From the NCBI RefSeq assembly GCF_010015585.1, contig NW_022985067.1, positions 335,514 to 399,513 on the forward strand: 64,000 nucleotides of DNA. Reading direction: 5' to 3'. Below the pieces are notes generated by a model. The model was not told where the DNA came from and made no database searches. It saw only the letters and a program-made list of their open reading frames with translations. This document shows, piece after piece, positions 9,336 through 20,627 of the stretch. The DNA comes from Eremomyces bilateralis CBS 781.70 (lineage: Eukaryota > Ascomycota > Dothideomycetes > Eremomycetales > Eremomycetaceae). Each line of letters starts with the position of its first letter. Positions within the stretch are counted from its first letter, which is position 1. The position numbers and the translations under genes are program-made.

Positions 9336-12300
9336 TCACCCCCTCAACTGCGCCCTCAACCCCCCCACCTCCCTCTTCAACCTCGCATTCTCCCGCTTCA
9401 ACCGCCCCGCATCCTCCGCCAACTCCTCCCTCCGTCTTCCCGCCTCCTTCGCCGCGTTCCCGCTCCCCTTCTGACACTCCTTCAGCACCCGCTCCAACTC
9501 CTCGTTGAACTTGCCGTACAGCGCCTCGTTCTCCGCCGTCGCGTCGCGGTAGAGCTGGTCGAGGTGCTTGACTCGCGCTTCCGAGACTTGGAGGCTGGAG
9601 TGGTAGTCGTTGGAAAGGGTCGCGAGGGCTTGTTGGATGGGGGTGGTGACGGCGCGGATGCGGGACTCGAGGGTGGCGATGCGGGTTTCGAGTTGCTTGA
9701 GGGCGGGGTTGATTGGACCGCTCGCATTTGGGATGCTGTTGGACGGTATGGACTGTCCATTGGAGGCGCCAGGTGCCGCGTTTCGCTTGACTCGCACGCT
9801 TCCGCCGGTGGGCCCGAGCGACTGCATCTCCTGCGAAATCTTATCCAGCTCCGTTTGCAACGCGGACTCGGTGTCACGCAGCGATTTCTGCTCGCTCTGA
9901 AGCCGTTCCCGCAGTTTGCTGGGGCTCTGCATCTTGAGTCTCTTGGTCGGGCTGCCCGTGGACGAAGGTGTCACAGGGGCAACGCCTTCGGACTTGCGGG
10001 GCGAGGAAGACGTGGTAGATACGAAAGACGAATTAGCGGTGCCGACATTGTGATCTTTCTCGGAAATAGGTGGGTGTTTGGCGATGTTGCCGGAGGTGGG
10101 CCGTTCGACCAATCCACCGTTCGGAACGCTGTGGCCACGGGAATGAGAACTACTGCTCAATCCGTATCGTGGGATGTTGGAGATGCTGTCCGTGCGGCGT
10201 TTGGCAGGGCTGTTGTTGGAGTCCTCGCTCTTCGCGCTGAGTGGACGAGGGCCTTTGGATGGACGGGGCAGTCCAGTGGGAGACAACGGGTTGTTCTCCT
10301 TCTTTGGGCTGGCCGACCGACTGGGAGAGCCTGCACGAAGTGGACTCACTGCCCGAAGTGGGCTCCCGGCTCGAAGGGGCGAACCGCCACGTGAACTGAC
10401 CAAAGGAATGGCGCTGGTTTTGAGAGGCGCAGGTACGCGAGGAGGTGAGGATAGGAGATCGTCATCCCATGATGGAGTGTGGTGGCCAGTTTCCACGTGT
10501 AGAGCGCGGAGATCGCTAAGACTGCTGCGGCGCTTCTTACGCGGAGGTGGTACGGTAGGTGTGGTCGAAACATTTTCCCCAATGGTGCTGAGCGGAGTGG
10601 AGCTTCCAGTGCCTTCGAAGGGGAATGCACCAAGCACCGTGGGTCGATCTCTAGAGACAGGACGTCTTGTGGCTAGGTCAAGTGTGAGAGAAGCGGCTAC
10701 GTCGGTGGATTTGGACCGACTGAGACCAAAGTTGGTGTGAGCCTTGGACAATGATGAAGGTTGGCTTGATGTGTGGCCATGCTGGGGCCCCGTAGGATGA
10801 TCATGAGACGATCCCTTCGTCTTGCTCAAGGATCTCCAGACAGACCCAAATCCAGATGACTCGTGATGATCGTCTTTGGATTTGCTGTTCTCCCTCGTCA
10901 AGCCGAATCCAAACCGTTTCCTGAGGCTGGTATTGCTCGTGAGGCTTCCAGTGTTCTTCGCCATATTTCTCGTCTCCGATGACACGGAGCTAGTCAGTGA
11001 CGGGTGCGCACCACCGGACGAGACGGGACGCGCATCTCCAAAGAGTGCCTCCATATCTTCGATCAAGCGGTCAATGATATGCATGTAATCATGCGGATTC
11101 CCATGAGACACAAGCACATCGGTAAAAGCAGCCGTGAGGATTCCCCGATCCGAGTCGTTACCAGTCCCATCCAGCAGCTCGGCAAGGAGTTTTATCATGG
11201 CCCTGAACGCTCGCTGGTTCTGCGGCGCCATGTCATTGAAGAGTTTCTTGAATAAAGTCTCGAAATTCCCTGCATACGTCCCAGGTCGCTCCATCCCGAT
11301 CTGGATCTCCACCCAGTTTTGCTGAGGAACAACAGGACCCATCGCATCGCGCCATGCCATCTTCACAAACTTCTCGAACGCGGCGAAGAGCACGTCGACG
11401 GAGACTTGAGCGGCAAGCTGATGGTTCGCAGGATCGTCGAGAAGTGCGTTGTAGAGTTCATTGACGGCGAGCTCCGATGCAACGGCTCGATTCTGCAGAA
11501 CGCGACCGACAACGTTACCTTTCCTCGAGTGAATCGCAAGGATGTAGCTGGAGAGAGTCTCCTCCAGCCTTGACAGCGAGTCTTCTGGACCAGCAGGGAA
11601 CTTGATCCCCACCGTCGCCTTGGACGAGGCATCTGTTGGCGCCATATCCTTCGATCCAGGGCGGGACGACATATTTGAAGAGGAAGAACCGGGAGGCAAT
11701 GGCATTTTCGGAATGTCGCTCATATTCAGCGACGGCGTCGGCCGATGCTTTTTGGGGCTGGTCTCTCTACTGATGGCACCACCGAAAAGGGCAGAGAGTG
11801 CCTTCACCGGCGACGGGGCGCGAGGCTTGTCTTTAGCCGCATCGTCGTCGAGATCGGCGCTGCGGATTTTGAGCGACTGTAGGATGTGTTGATTCCGGAG
11901 TAACAGCGGGAGAGTCAGCGCCGGATTGCGGATCTGGGCTCGGAACTGATGCAGGTTGGACACTGATGGACCCATGGTCAATTACTGTCTGCATGAACAT
12001 AAGGCTGGCAACGATAAGGAAGCCGAGAAGCGCGGCTTGCCAAAAGACGATGTAATAGGTGAAGAGCTCGCTGCCCGGCATTGTGAAGCCGAAGTTGTGG
12101 GGAGTGGATAATGTACGTGATAGAAATATGAGAGTTGTTGTCGTAGATGGGATGAGTGGGAAGTGAAAGGGAGATGAGTGACATAGAAGAGAGCACTTAC
12201 CTCTTTTAACCAAAACAGGCATCAATTCACCTGCCTTCAAATGATCTCGACTCCCTTCGCTCCTTCCCGCGCCCTGCACCTCCAAGCGATAGAACCCCTC

Positions 12301-14463
12301 TTCCCCTTCTCCCATCACCGTCAAAGACACAAGCACATCCACCCCTTCGTCACCAGGATGCACCTTCAACGTCCCATGCTTGCTAGGATCTATCACCACC
12401 TTCACCGTCGCAGGCGGCCCTCGACCGTTCTGAAACTCCACATTGGAGTCTTCGAAGACCGCAGAGAATACCTGGAGGTCGGCGGTGGATGTCGACCGCA
12501 CTTCCCATTGCTGGGACTCTCGCTCTTTCTCGGTAAATCGGGATTCGACCCGGGCTCGGGTGATCTCCTCGAGCAGCCGGGTAGCTTTGCCTTCGTAGCT
12601 TCCGGTGAGTTGGTAGATGAGGACGTTGGAGCTGTGGTGAGAATAGCGGTCCGATGAGCCGGGGAGATTCGGGGTGCTGGGTTTGGAGGAGGGAGGGTGG
12701 GAGGAATTCAAGATGTGGATCCGCTTGCCGTCGTTCATCTCGGTGATGTCGATAGAGTGGAGTGGGTAGAGCCGCAAGAAGTCTAATTGCAGGCCAGAGG
12801 CTTCCGGTGGTTCGGGGATCATGACTCCTGGATTGTCGAGTTTCGTCTTCAAGCTATTCGCCGTCATCACCCCTCTTGAGCGTTTTCGAAGTGCGACAAT
12901 GCAGTCCGTAAAGAGAAGTAGAATTCCCGGGTGAGCCTTCAGTCCCAGTTCGGATCTGTAGGGTGGTGCCAGGCTTATGACATCCACCGCTGTAATGAAC
13001 CGGCCCTTGATCGGCAGATCCAGGGGGACATGGTTGGCCGACTTCCGTAGCTCTTCTAGCGTTTGGTTGAGTCCGATCGACGCGCTCTCTCTCGAGCAGA
13101 TTTCAGAAATGATGTCTCGTGCTTTCAGAAAGTGGCGGACGGCAGAATGCTTGACGGGGAGTTGCTTGATGATGTTGTCGATGTACAACGTGTAGCGAGG
13201 AAGCCGCTGGACCGGCTCGATGAGCATCGACATCATCCGCTGTTCGCCGTGGTCATGGATGCGCTTCGAGAAGCTTGACCCCGTCGCCTTCATGAAGACT
13301 TTTAGATGTTGAGTGAAGTTGGCGTGCGCCGCAATGTAGTTAGGGTAACATTCGGAGAATTTCGGGAACCACTCGACCATGCACTTCGCGACATCAAGGG
13401 CTCCGGTGACATCCCTCTCTTTCGGCTGGGTGGTACCAGAACAGTATGGGGCTAGGTCATCGAGCGTCTCCTGAATGTCCTGGATCGCGTCGTTCTCTGT
13501 ATCCTCCAAGAGTTTCCGCATCGCGTTCAAGTAGCCGGAATTCATTTCGACGATCTTGTCAAGACTCGGGGGGAAGAGTCCTTCCAACGCCTGTTCGCCA
13601 GGAGAGGTGCTCTCCGGAGACTTTCCTCGTGCCCGCTGACGGAAGTCCTCAGCCACGCTGTGGAGAAGGTCCCACGTCTTGCTCACGTAGCTTTCTTCGG
13701 TGTCGAGCAATTCGCACATTTCTCTGCGAAGATTCTCCTTCTGTCTGCGCGAGAAGGCGAGGCTGCGATCGAGGCCGGGTTTCGACGGCGCGCGTCGCAG
13801 CTTGGAGGTGGGAAGAAATGCCGCTTCGCCGAACAGGGGGACGAGCTGCGCATATTGGCCGAAGCGCTCATTGAGAATATCTTCATCGGTGAGGTCGAGG
13901 GATTCTCTTGTATTCATACCCACTTCCTTCATGGAGTCCGGAGGCATCACGACATCCATATCGATCCAACTTAAGGTCTGCTCGGCGAGCGCTTGTCTCA
14001 CATCCTTGATCACGTCCTCTACATTATCCACCTTGATCATCCTCGCCGCTAGAATCGCGGCATGATTCTCGCTGAAGAGTCGGGGCGCGGACGGGAGTCG
14101 ACCGATCGGATTGGGGAGGGATTGCCATGCGTGCTTTACACCATCGGGCAGTTCGGCGAAGTATTTAAAGAGCGAGAAGGCCAAGCCGCGACATATCTCG
14201 TCGCCCTGTTCCTCGCGAGGAAGACAGTGGACAGCAGCGTAGAACGGGCTACTGGGAGAGATGGCGAGTCGGGGGTAGGAAACCAGGCCAGCAGGCGTGA
14301 AAACATGGCTTTGGATTCGTGATGCGGCGGCGTTGGCGGTGGTGGTTGCGGAGGTGCCGTAGAAGATGATGATGGGAGATCTCGAGAGCAGCTCGTCGAC
14401 CACGTAGAACACAGCGAGGTTCTCTGACGAGAGAGTTGGTGGTGGAGGCGTGATGACCACCAT
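9336..14463 (-). CDS. BUD3: Bud3-type Rho guanine nucleotide exchange factor
   Basis: Predicted to activate a Rho GTPase (Rho4 in the Aspergillus nidulans Bud3 case) during septum formation. Two exons, complement(9336-11962, 12201-14463), join in frame to 1629 residues, close to the known size of the filamentous-fungal Bud3. The start is the ATG at 14463 ('MVVITPPPP'). A DH (RhoGEF) domain spans roughly residues 235-430, from 'LLDTEESYVSKTWDLLHSV' to 'IEPVQRLPRYTLYIDNI', followed by a PH-like region. The second exon holds a helical region ('WVEIQIGMERPGTYAGNF'), long Ser/Pro-rich disordered tracts with repeated 'PLRAGSPLRA' motifs, and a C-terminal coiled coil. The 238-bp intron is unusually long and stays open in the exon 1 frame (see findings). 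Divergent from DCC1. Confidence 0.82.
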
Positions 14464-15246
14464 CGTGATGGTGTTCGGTGGATCACGTCTCAGTGTGGTT
14501 CCAAATGAGTGAGAAGGGAAAGCAAGAAGATTCAACTCCAGTCAACCTTCAATTGCATTTTCGACGGCGTCAACCGAACGGAACGAGCGTGTCTACCGTA
14601 ACGAACGAGATCTTGAATGAAAGGAACGACTCGTGATGGCGGTTGCTGTGAGGCGGTAAATGTAAACAAAGCCCGGGAACTGTTGAGGATATAATGGAAC
14701 CACGGCAGGAGAAGTTGGCCTGTTCGACGGCGGCGAAGCGGAACAGGCGCGCTGCAGTGGAATGGTGTAACGGGAGACTGCAGGAGTGGTTAATAAACGC
14801 GGTTTCAGGCTGATGCTGTAGTTAGTGATCACAGAAGGAAGAGATTGAAAACACCTAGTGGAGAAGTGTAAACAATGCGGCAATTAGCGTTGTCGGGATA
14901 ATAATAATAGTAGGCGAGAAGCTAAAACCTCCAACCACCAATCCGATGAATGCTGCTAAAGTCCAAAAGTCCATTGAATCGGAGCTAAGCTAAATCATTA
15001 TTCGATTTCTTCAATGATTGGCTTTCTTATACTATGTCGCGCAAGTTAAGCAAGCTTAAACCCTGACAGCTGTCGTGGAACCAATTCGTCGCTGTTTCGC
15101 GTGTTGACGCGTCAAAAATAGTATCACCACCGATGATCAAACCGACCACCGGCCCTGACTAGCCAACATCTGTATCACGACCTTCACTGTAGACAGAATC
15201 AACCGTTGCAACTCGGAATACATACCTTCGAAGTTCGAATCTCAAC
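14464..15246. promoter_or_regulatory. Divergent promoter region, BUD3 / DCC1
   Basis: Contains no convincing gene; a 96-codon frame on the minus strand (14593-14883) has no recognisable content. It carries a palindromic MluI cell-cycle box close to DCC1. Confidence 0.55.
15104..15115. promoter_or_regulatory. MluI cell-cycle box (MCB) in the DCC1 promoter
   Basis: The perfect 12-bp palindrome TTGACGCGTCAA contains ACGCGT and lies about 135 bp before the DCC1 ATG. MBF binds such sites in yeasts at G1/S. Binding here is inferred. Confidence 0.55.
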
Positions 15247-16397
15247 ATGAGTGCCACATCCAAGAGCATCCCGCTTTCACTAGCCCATGAACAACAAGGC
15301 TTCCGGCTTCTCGAGCTCCCAGACGAACTCGTCGACCTGCTCAAGAAGCCGAACCCCCCAATGTAATCACCCTTAGAACCCCTTCTCTTCTCCATCATAC
15401 AAACAAACAGTACTAACCCCTCCAAGCCTCCAACTCAAATCCGCTGCCCCCAACCCCTCCCAAAAAACCTCCACCATCAACGGTCCCCCCGCTGTCCTCT
15501 GCACCCCCTCCCAAACCTACCACGTCCGCCAACTCCAAACCTCCAACTCCATCCACCTCACTCTCCCTCACCCCACTACCGATAAACACGCCGCTCCCAC
15601 CACCGAACTCCTCGCCCTCGCCACCTGCTCCTCCACCGTCGAACTCCTCCCTGCCCCCTCCGCCGCCCTCCCCGCCCTCTGCGCCCTCCTTCCCATCTGG
15701 TCCGCCCTCCTCCCCTCCGATGCGCCCCTCGCCGACGATTTACGCGCCACCCTGCCCGACCAAGCGCATGTCTTCGCCCGCGTACCGTTCTCGCAGGGAG
15801 AGTGCCTAGATGCGTGGAGGGAGCTCGGGGCGTTCGAGTGGCGGGGCGGGGTGTTTCGCGCGTCGATGGAGGATCGGGTGCGGTTGTGGGGCGCGGTGGT
15901 AGATGCGTGTGTGATTGAGGGGTTTGTGTTGGGGGAGATGTTTCAGGTGGGGGAGCTGTGGGCGTTGGTGGAGGAGGTGGGGGTGCCGAGGGGGATGCTG
16001 GAGGGGTTGATAGGGCAGCTGGCGCCGATGGGGGAGGAGGGGATGGATGAGTGGGGGGTGGTGGATGAGCGGCGGGCGGTAAGGTGGGTGGGTGCGGCGT
16101 TGTTGGAGACGCTGGCGAGGGATCAGAGGGTGGATAGGATGAAGTTCCTGGAGCAGTGGAAGGAAAAGTTGCCGGAGAAATGGACGAAGTCGGTTGATAT
16201 TGAGTTGCTGAAGGTAATCCTTCCCATGGTTTTACGAACTATTGCAGCGCTAACGTGAATCGTAGGATATCTCGACAAGCCCGACACCATCGACCATCTC
16301 GTTCAAAGATCCAAATACCCCGGCAGCGGAAGCGGCTGAAGGGAAACCCGGCAAGCGGAAGTGGCATGAGAGATTCGCTGCCATGCGAAAACGATGA
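15247..16397 (+). CDS. DCC1: Sister chromatid cohesion protein Dcc1
   Basis: Subunit of the alternative clamp loader Ctf18-Dcc1-Ctf8-RFC, which acts on PCNA and promotes sister chromatid cohesion in the nucleus. Three exons, 15247-15362, 15427-16213 and 16266-16397, give 344 residues. The N-terminal part shows the family pattern: 'GFRLLELPDELVDLLKK', a beta-strand region with 'AVLCTPSQTYHVRQLQTSNS', then a C-terminal winged-helix region ending 'GKPGKRKWHERFAAMRKR'. Codon use swings sharply: the first half of exon 2 is C-rich on the coding strand, the second half G-rich. A canonical MCB element upstream fits G1/S expression. Neighbours beyond it form the gene-poor island. Confidence 0.88.
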
Positions 16398-16781
16398 AGT
16401 TTACGATCCCAATCATGAGAATTTGTGTCAGCCATCATGTCTAATTAAGACTAGCTATGTGAATACGTAGACGACATGCCAATTCGGGCTATCCGGGTAT
16501 GATACAGATATTCTATAGATATACTACCTAGTCTATGCTATCAGACAAAGCTATTGTGAGCGAAGCAATGTAAGTACGTACTATGATGATACCTGACCGC
16601 AACGAAAACCAAGACCGAGATGCTATCAATGCAGCCATGTGCTAACTCCTTGCTGCCATCAGCATCCAGTCTTTACGAGAACAACTCCAAACTCAATCTT
16701 CGTCCATCCTATTTCCAACATTCAAAGCAGTCCCATCTCTTCCAACCTTCGATTCCCACGAACGAAATGAATCTCGTGACC
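16398..16781. other. Gene-less stretch at left edge of the island
   Basis: DCC1 terminator region and AT-richer DNA. I see no gene here. Confidence 0.5.
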
Positions 16782-17830
16782 CTATGACCTATCGTATTCC
16801 AACCCCCGACCCCCGCAGTGAAATCTCCATCTGATCATCCCCGAAGTCGAATCCAGAACTTGTCTGAGAGAAATCGTGGGCGCCATCGGGAGCCACAGCA
16901 GCTGCACCAGCGTCATTATAATCAAGAGAAAGCAGAAGAATCTCCTCGAACAATCTCTGGTGCGCGATACTCGGGCTCGGATATGGTCTATTGTCCATGG
17001 CCAAGCAACGGGGATAAATGGGTTTATCCGGCGGCAGGAAGTATTCCAAGTGAATATCTTCGTCATTGCACTCGTAGGTGTTCAAGGCTGCCTGGATCCT
17101 CACGGGTGAGTGATGCTGCTGTTGTAGAACTGGGTGGCGAGATCGTCGAGTTGAAGTGGGAGACGACGGGTGCGTATTCGTCAGGGAAAAGAGAACATGA
17201 GGAAGATTCTTCTTCTCCCAGTGTGCCCCTTGCGGTTTCATTTGCGATGAGATGTTCTTGCTCGGTCTCAACTGTGGTGTTGATTTCTTGGCCAGTGGCC
17301 TCAATGTTGACTATAGTGGAGGGACTATCTACGGTGGATGTCGCCTCATTAAGTGCTATTGGTGGTCTCTAATACTATGTTAGCTATTTATCAGTCATTG
17401 TAAAGGAGATTGGCGCCACCATCATACTGTTTAATTCGTTCTTCGTTATTGTCCCTCTTCCTCCTGTATGGGGGATGTTGACTTTTCTTCTTCGATTCCG
17501 ATCAGATCAGTGATGCCGGGTTCTCCCGTCTGGATGAGCCACTGGTTCTCAGGGGGCTCTGACACAGTCCACATGCCCAATGATAGAGATGTCATTTTCG
17601 GTATGGAGGAAACGAGTAGAGTAGGCTTTGATGCAAGTAGCTTGAAACCAGTTTTCAGTGTGTTCAGAGCGTACATCGATGTTCCTGTAAGTTGATAGAG
17701 GAGAGAAGTTGATAATAGGTGAGGAAATGTCAACATGTTCAGTGAGACCCGCTTCATATTCACCCCCTACCCCGTTCCTAACACCATGGGCAAGACATGT
17801 TTTAACCATTTGCAAAGAAGAGCTGCGCAT
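16782..17830 (-). pseudogene. Degenerate copy A of an unknown two-copy gene family
   Basis: I recognise no domain, but pieces read on the minus strand match copy B at 18.4-19.6 kb in the same order. The 3' part 'EYFLPPDKPIYPRCLAMDN' aligns with 'SYSLPEDTPRYPCFSAVDN', followed in both by 'PSPS' and an acidic tail. Further upstream 'LDDLATQFYNSSI' matches 'LKELEGAFCSGNI', and 'NEERIKQYDGG' matches 'NEQIENHDG'. These matching blocks lie in three different frames around 17130-17190 without a plausible intron between them, so the copy looks broken. The 5' border (about 17830) is a guess. It could still be a real gene with splicing I cannot see. Confidence 0.42.
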
Positions 17831-18119
17831 ACAATTACAAATATACGCCTACGAAGCTTATTCATTGTTTTGCTAGAATTGTTGTCGCTATGGAGTACTG
17901 AAAAAATTAATTCGACGAGAATCTATTCATTTGCGCATATTTGTATACCTCCGCTATAGCACTTAGTATCTACCAACTGGCGGTGGCTAGGTACATCAAT
18001 ATATAATGCTCGATTTGAGTACGTAGTAAGAGTGATGAAATCTAGAAACCAAAGTTGCTCAGTTTTCTGTTTACGACCACCGTTCCGGAGAGTGTTGCGT
18101 TATATGGGGGATATGAGGC

Positions 18120-18160
18120 GCCTTAGACGCCGATTCTACTGACAACTGGTCGTCTAAGGC
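18120..18160. repeat. Perfect 10-bp inverted repeat (hairpin)
   Basis: GCCTTAGACG at 18120-18129 faces its exact complement at 18151-18160 around a 21-nt loop; with a small gap the arms extend to TGAGG / CCTCA. It lies between family copies A and B. It could be a foldback element or chance. Confidence 0.5.
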
Positions 18161-18443
18161 ACCCCCTCAAATTTATAAACTCGAATATTAAAATTACAGT
18201 AATCCGGTCTATCGGTGGTGTCATTGTATCGTAATTGTTCGCCAGACCGGGCTGGAGAGCAAATCTCAGCGGTGGACTGCTGATGTCTACGACTGCAAGG
18301 GGGTGGCGGTGGCTGTGCACCTCCACTCGGTGTGTTCCAAGTGCCTTGAACTGTTTAATCGGACGTCAACCACCGTGGCTCTGTTGAACGGCTCATGCAA
18401 TGTAACATAAAAGAATTATAGGAATACACGAATAATTGACGAG

Positions 18444-19578
18444 TTATGCTAATTGGATATATCCGTTACGTACAGCTTTGTAAATATATAGAGACTGAGC
18501 GGTGAGCGCAGGCTCATCATCAGAGGAAATGTCTTCGAACTTGTAAGTCGAATCATTATCGTCGAGGCCACTCGTGGAACAGAGTCCAGAGGGATGTCCC
18601 GTGATATGTGATGAGAGTTGGAACACTGGCCGCAAGTCCTCATGGGACTTCGATGGACTTGGGCAGAGATTGTCTACGGCGGAGAAACATGGATATCTGG
18701 GAGTATCTTCTGGGAGGGAGTAGGAGAGATATAACTCATAGCCGTTTCTGTAGCAGTGTATCCGCAATGCACGTTCAATTGCTACAGTGCGAGCAATATT
18801 GCCGCTGCAGAAGGCACCCTCAAGTTCTTTGAGTTTATAGGTTGACCAGGTAGCAGTGTAGGCGTCTCCATCCACCCAGACGTTGTAATCATCTGGGTTT
18901 GGTGAACTATCCCCACGAAGAAAGTCAGAGCAGCCACGAATATTTGGAAGGAACTTACTTCCCTCTGAGGTGTCGACATATCTTGGAGGTCAGTGGCATC
19001 AGGATCCTCTAGCCCTGCCTCGGTATTATCAGCTAGAGAAGAAACCTCAAGCTCAGAAGCAATAGAGACCTGGATGTTAGTGACATCAGGACGTTCTAAC
19101 TCCGCCTTGGTGTCCTCAGCTGGAAAATAGGTCTTAGGCTCAGAAGCAATAGAGCCCACATTTTGGAGAGTCATCTCAATAGGGATCGTAGCTTTATCAG
19201 TGATGGAACCATCTGCTGCGACGGTTGTAACCTGGGTATAGAAGGGAGATCCCCCTAACTCACTATCTCATTCATCGAGACCACATCAGCATCTTGGAGA
19301 TATAGCCCATCATGGTTCTCTATTTGCTCGTTAGCGAGTGCCAGTATCAAGTCATTTAGCATGCTACTTGCCTTCTCGCTCTGCTTCTTCTGGAATTAGA
19401 AGCTCGAGTTCGTCCTCTTCGTCTCCGTATGCATTGAAGATAAGCGCTTTGCTTTCTCTGTCCAATCCTCATGGGATGCCGCAGCTGTAGACGAAAATAA
19501 TGAGGACATAATGGATGATTTCAGTGGTAGCTGTTGTGTAAAGTCTGTGTTCAGTGAGAGCAAAACGAGTATTGCCAA
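18444..19578 (-). pseudogene. Copy B of the unknown two-copy gene family, integrity uncertain
   Basis: A minus-strand region with long open stretches: 18444-18875 (ends 'RNGYIQLA') and 18960-19230 (a Glu/Asp/Ser-rich part). Its block order matches copy A, including the 'LPEDTPRYP..AVDN..PSPS' core and an acidic C-terminal tail. The acidic part contains an 87-bp direct tandem repeat coding for two versions of a 29-residue unit beginning 'SIASE'. A donor GTAAGT near 18950 and acceptors near 18905 exist, but the phases I derive do not match, and an upstream frame meets a stop near 19398. Another donor/acceptor pair near 19230-19260 would give an intron of only 32 bp. So it is either partly decayed or has splicing I have not resolved. 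No known family is recognised. Confidence 0.42.
18984..19157. repeat. Two 87-bp direct tandem units inside family copy B
   Basis: Bases 18984-19070 and 19071-19157 align along their whole length with scattered differences, both ending in GCTCAGAAGCAATAGAG followed by two variable bases. The unit length is a multiple of three, so it keeps the frame and duplicates a 29-residue acidic segment. Confidence 0.75.
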
Positions 19579-20050
19579 GCGTTGACAATGTGGGCTATAC
19601 TTTTATTAAGGAAATATTTAATGGACATGAGAGATGTAAACACAGAATAAGAGGTGGATGAGAGGAGCCATCAGGAAGTGTAGAGGCCCGATTCCTTCAC
19701 ATGTCCACACCACAGGAGCAGACTTCGAACCATGATGAAAACAAAACAACCCGATCCTCTATCGAAGGCTCCATCAATGTGTTTACCTGACCAAATTATA
19801 ACGCAACACTAGCAATGCTCACTAGCTCGTTGACAACCTACATCATTTCCCCCTCTATATCCACGCGAGTGTCGATTACCATAGTCACGTGCCTATTTCT
19901 TCGCAATGGGAGTAAGGTGAAGTTTCCGCAATTTCTCGACTCCATTGTGGCGTTCGTCGCATTCCTCTTTTCAGGTGTTCTTCAGTGCCCCTGCTAGCAA
20001 CTGAATGGTGAATCATGATCATATACAGCAGATACTAGGGCCCAAGGTTG
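19579..20050. other. Gene-less stretch within the island
   Basis: Only short overlapping open frames. I see nothing recognisable. Confidence 0.5.
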
Positions 20051-20627
20051 CTAACGAACGCGCCAGAGCATCTTAGTTTTGCAAGTGACCAGAGACCAAT
20101 TGGTGCCACTGTTCAAGGCTCCTGTTTGCCCTACTATTTCAGGACATTCAACCAGTGCAATTGGTGGCATATTGAACCTAAAACTCGTGGCCAGTTGGGA
20201 CACTGACTTGCCCAGCAGCGATCTAAGATTTGTCCGGTTGAAGCGATATTGATTCATCGGATACCCTCACCCAAGAAATCGATTGGCCAGCCAGCCATCC
20301 CAAGCGACCCCTACAAGCGTACACTGGGATGCGAATTGGTTCGGATTCGAGATAATCGATGATACATTGATATGTTGCATTCCGAAGCCTGGGAATCCCG
20401 AATCTCTCGGCGATCCGGAACCTGGAGAATGCACCTATTAGGTATATAAGACGACCTTCTAACCAATATAACCACTGACAGTGACTGATAGCTAGTCTTC
20501 GGGTTCGGCCGAGGGTGGTACCACTGCTACAACCGAAAGTGTTGAAACACTGGCGTCTTATGGAGACCGGGGAGTTGTTAAAACTATAAGCCCATGAATT
20601 TATGGCTGCAGAGACGAACAAATGCAA
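20051..20627 (-). CDS. Possible small three-exon gene, function unknown
   Basis: Three exons, complement(20051-20222, 20271-20421, 20456-20627), join in frame across two introns with GT..AG ends (34 and 48 bp), giving 164 residues. The middle exon reads 'GFPGFGMQHINVSS' and 'LVGVAWDGWLANRFLG', and the last 'PPIALVECPEIVGQTG', which look protein-like, with several Cys. No signal peptide or known domain is clear. The 34-bp intron is short for a fungus, and the alternative unspliced frame is also open for 134 codons, so the model may be coincidence. It sits alone in the gene-poor island. Confidence 0.3.

Noticed and set aside
9564-10394. 276-codon plus-strand open frame opposite the RhoGEF
   Set aside because: Antisense to the disordered part of the RhoGEF; low-complexity Gly/Arg content and no motif.
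14593-14883. 96-codon minus-strand frame between BUD3 and DCC1
   Set aside because: Ser/Thr-rich without a motif and sits in a divergent promoter.
18113-18170. Transposon terminal inverted repeats
   Set aside because: The arms are only 10 bp, 21 bp apart, with no transposase or target-site duplication seen; kept as a hairpin.
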